Below are positions 12,884 to 13,376 of a stretch of 13,376 bases of DNA, piece by piece. Below the pieces are notes generated by a model. It worked only from the letters and a program-made list of their open reading frames with translations. It had not been told where the DNA came from and ran no database searches. Both the position numbers and the translations under genes were made by a program. Numbering within the stretch: position 1 is the first letter of the stretch; every line of letters begins with the position of its first letter. The stretch is from Alphaproteobacteria bacterium (GTDB taxonomy: Bacteria > Pseudomonadota > Alphaproteobacteria > Micropepsales > Micropepsaceae), in assembly GCA_003131925.1 (NCBI GenBank), contig PKWC01000102.1, positions 1 through 13,376 of the forward strand, read 5' to 3'.

Positions 12884-13376
12884 GCGCTTCCTTCGCCGAG
12901 ATCGCGGTCACCACCAATTTTTCCTTCCTGCGCGGCGCGTCACACCCGAAGGAGCTGGTTGCGGCGGCGGCGTTCCATGGTCACGCCGCCATCGGGATCG
13001 CCGACCGCAACACGCTGGCGGGAGTTGTGCGCGCCTATGAGGGGCTGAACGAAGTTCGCGAGAAGGGCGGCAAGACGACGAAATTGCTCGTCGGCGCGCG
13101 GCTCGTTTTCGTCGACGGCACGCCAGACATTCTCGCCTATCCCACAGATCGGCCGGCCTATGGCCGGCTTTGCCGGCTTCTGAGTGCGGGCAAGCTGCGC
13201 GCCGCGAAAGGCGAATGCATCCTCACTCTGGACGATCTGCTCGAACGGCAGGAAGGGCTTCTGCTCGTCATCATGCCGTCCCACCCCGCGCGCGAAGAAG
13301 CGAGCGGAGATCCGTTCAAAAAATCCTGGAACACTGCTGCTACTCCCGCGCCACGCCTTTCCTCCCCCATCGTGGG
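12880..13376 (+). CDS. dnaE2: DnaE2 error-prone DNA polymerase III alpha subunit, N-terminal fragment
   Basis: About 165 codons of a gene expected to encode more than 1000 residues are in the window, and it runs off the right edge. The start ATG 12880 overlaps the imuB stop. The N-terminus reads FAEIAVTTNFSFLRGASHP, followed by AAIGIADRNTLAGVVRAYEG, the hallmark PHP-domain opening of DnaE2. Further PHP segments are LLVGARLVFVDGTPDILAYP and the YGRLCRLLSAGKLRAAKGEC region. DnaE2 performs translesion synthesis with ImuA and ImuB. After the six-A run at 13318-13323 the last 17 or so residues look unlike the family, so a frameshift near the edge is possible. Confidence 0.92.
   Translation, partial: MSASFAEIAVTTNFSFLRGASHPKELVAAAAFHGHAAIGIADRNTLAGVVRAYEGLNEVREKGGKTTKLLVGARLVFVDGTPDILAYPTDRPAYGRLCRLLSAGKLRAAKGECILTLDDLLERQEGLLLVIMPSHPAREEASGDPFKKSWNTAATPAPRLSSPIV

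Overview
The window looks like a chromosomal stretch of a GC-rich alphaproteobacterium, probably Hyphomicrobiales or a close relative. The pointers are an imuA-imuB-dnaE2 translesion cassette, an alphaproteobacterial LexA box (GTTC-N7-GTTC) in front of it, and three or four families of palindromic intergenic repeats. The exact genus cannot be read from the sequence.

Layout. Positions 60-854 hold two small genes on the minus strand: a secreted protein with a duplicated cysteine motif, and a single-domain cupin. At 1003-1078 lies an intact tRNA-Thr(CGT). The 3' part of that tRNA, from the anticodon loop to one base past CCA, is repeated at 2632-2677 with one mismatch. The roughly 1.55 kb between the copies is visibly poorer in GC than its surroundings. 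It carries one unrecognised 402-residue gene and no integrase, so it reads as a small, decayed or non-autonomous tRNA-integrated island. Outside it come a FAD-dependent oxidoreductase of the phytoene-dehydrogenase/PYROXD2 type (its last codons lie in the displaced tRNA fragment) and a GNAT acetyltransferase, both on the minus strand and separated by a 111-bp multi-hairpin repeat.

From 5669 the plus strand carries a CHASE4-type membrane histidine kinase, a DUF2461 protein and a Baeyer-Villiger-type flavin monooxygenase. Two further families of inverted repeats separate these genes. A higB-higA toxin-antitoxin operon follows on the minus strand at 9874-10454. It diverges from imuA-imuB-dnaE2 (10588 to the window end), whose promoter has the LexA box exactly filling its -35/-10 spacer.

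How the parts work together. ImuA, ImuB and DnaE2 form the damage-inducible mutagenesis machinery. They are translationally coupled by a 113-nt overlap and an ATGA junction, and are expected to be switched on when LexA is cleaved. HigBA sits back to back with this SOS promoter, which raises the possibility of shared damage control. The most unusual observations are the integrase-less tRNA mini-island with its unknown cargo, and a palindromic repeat element embedded in frame inside imuA.
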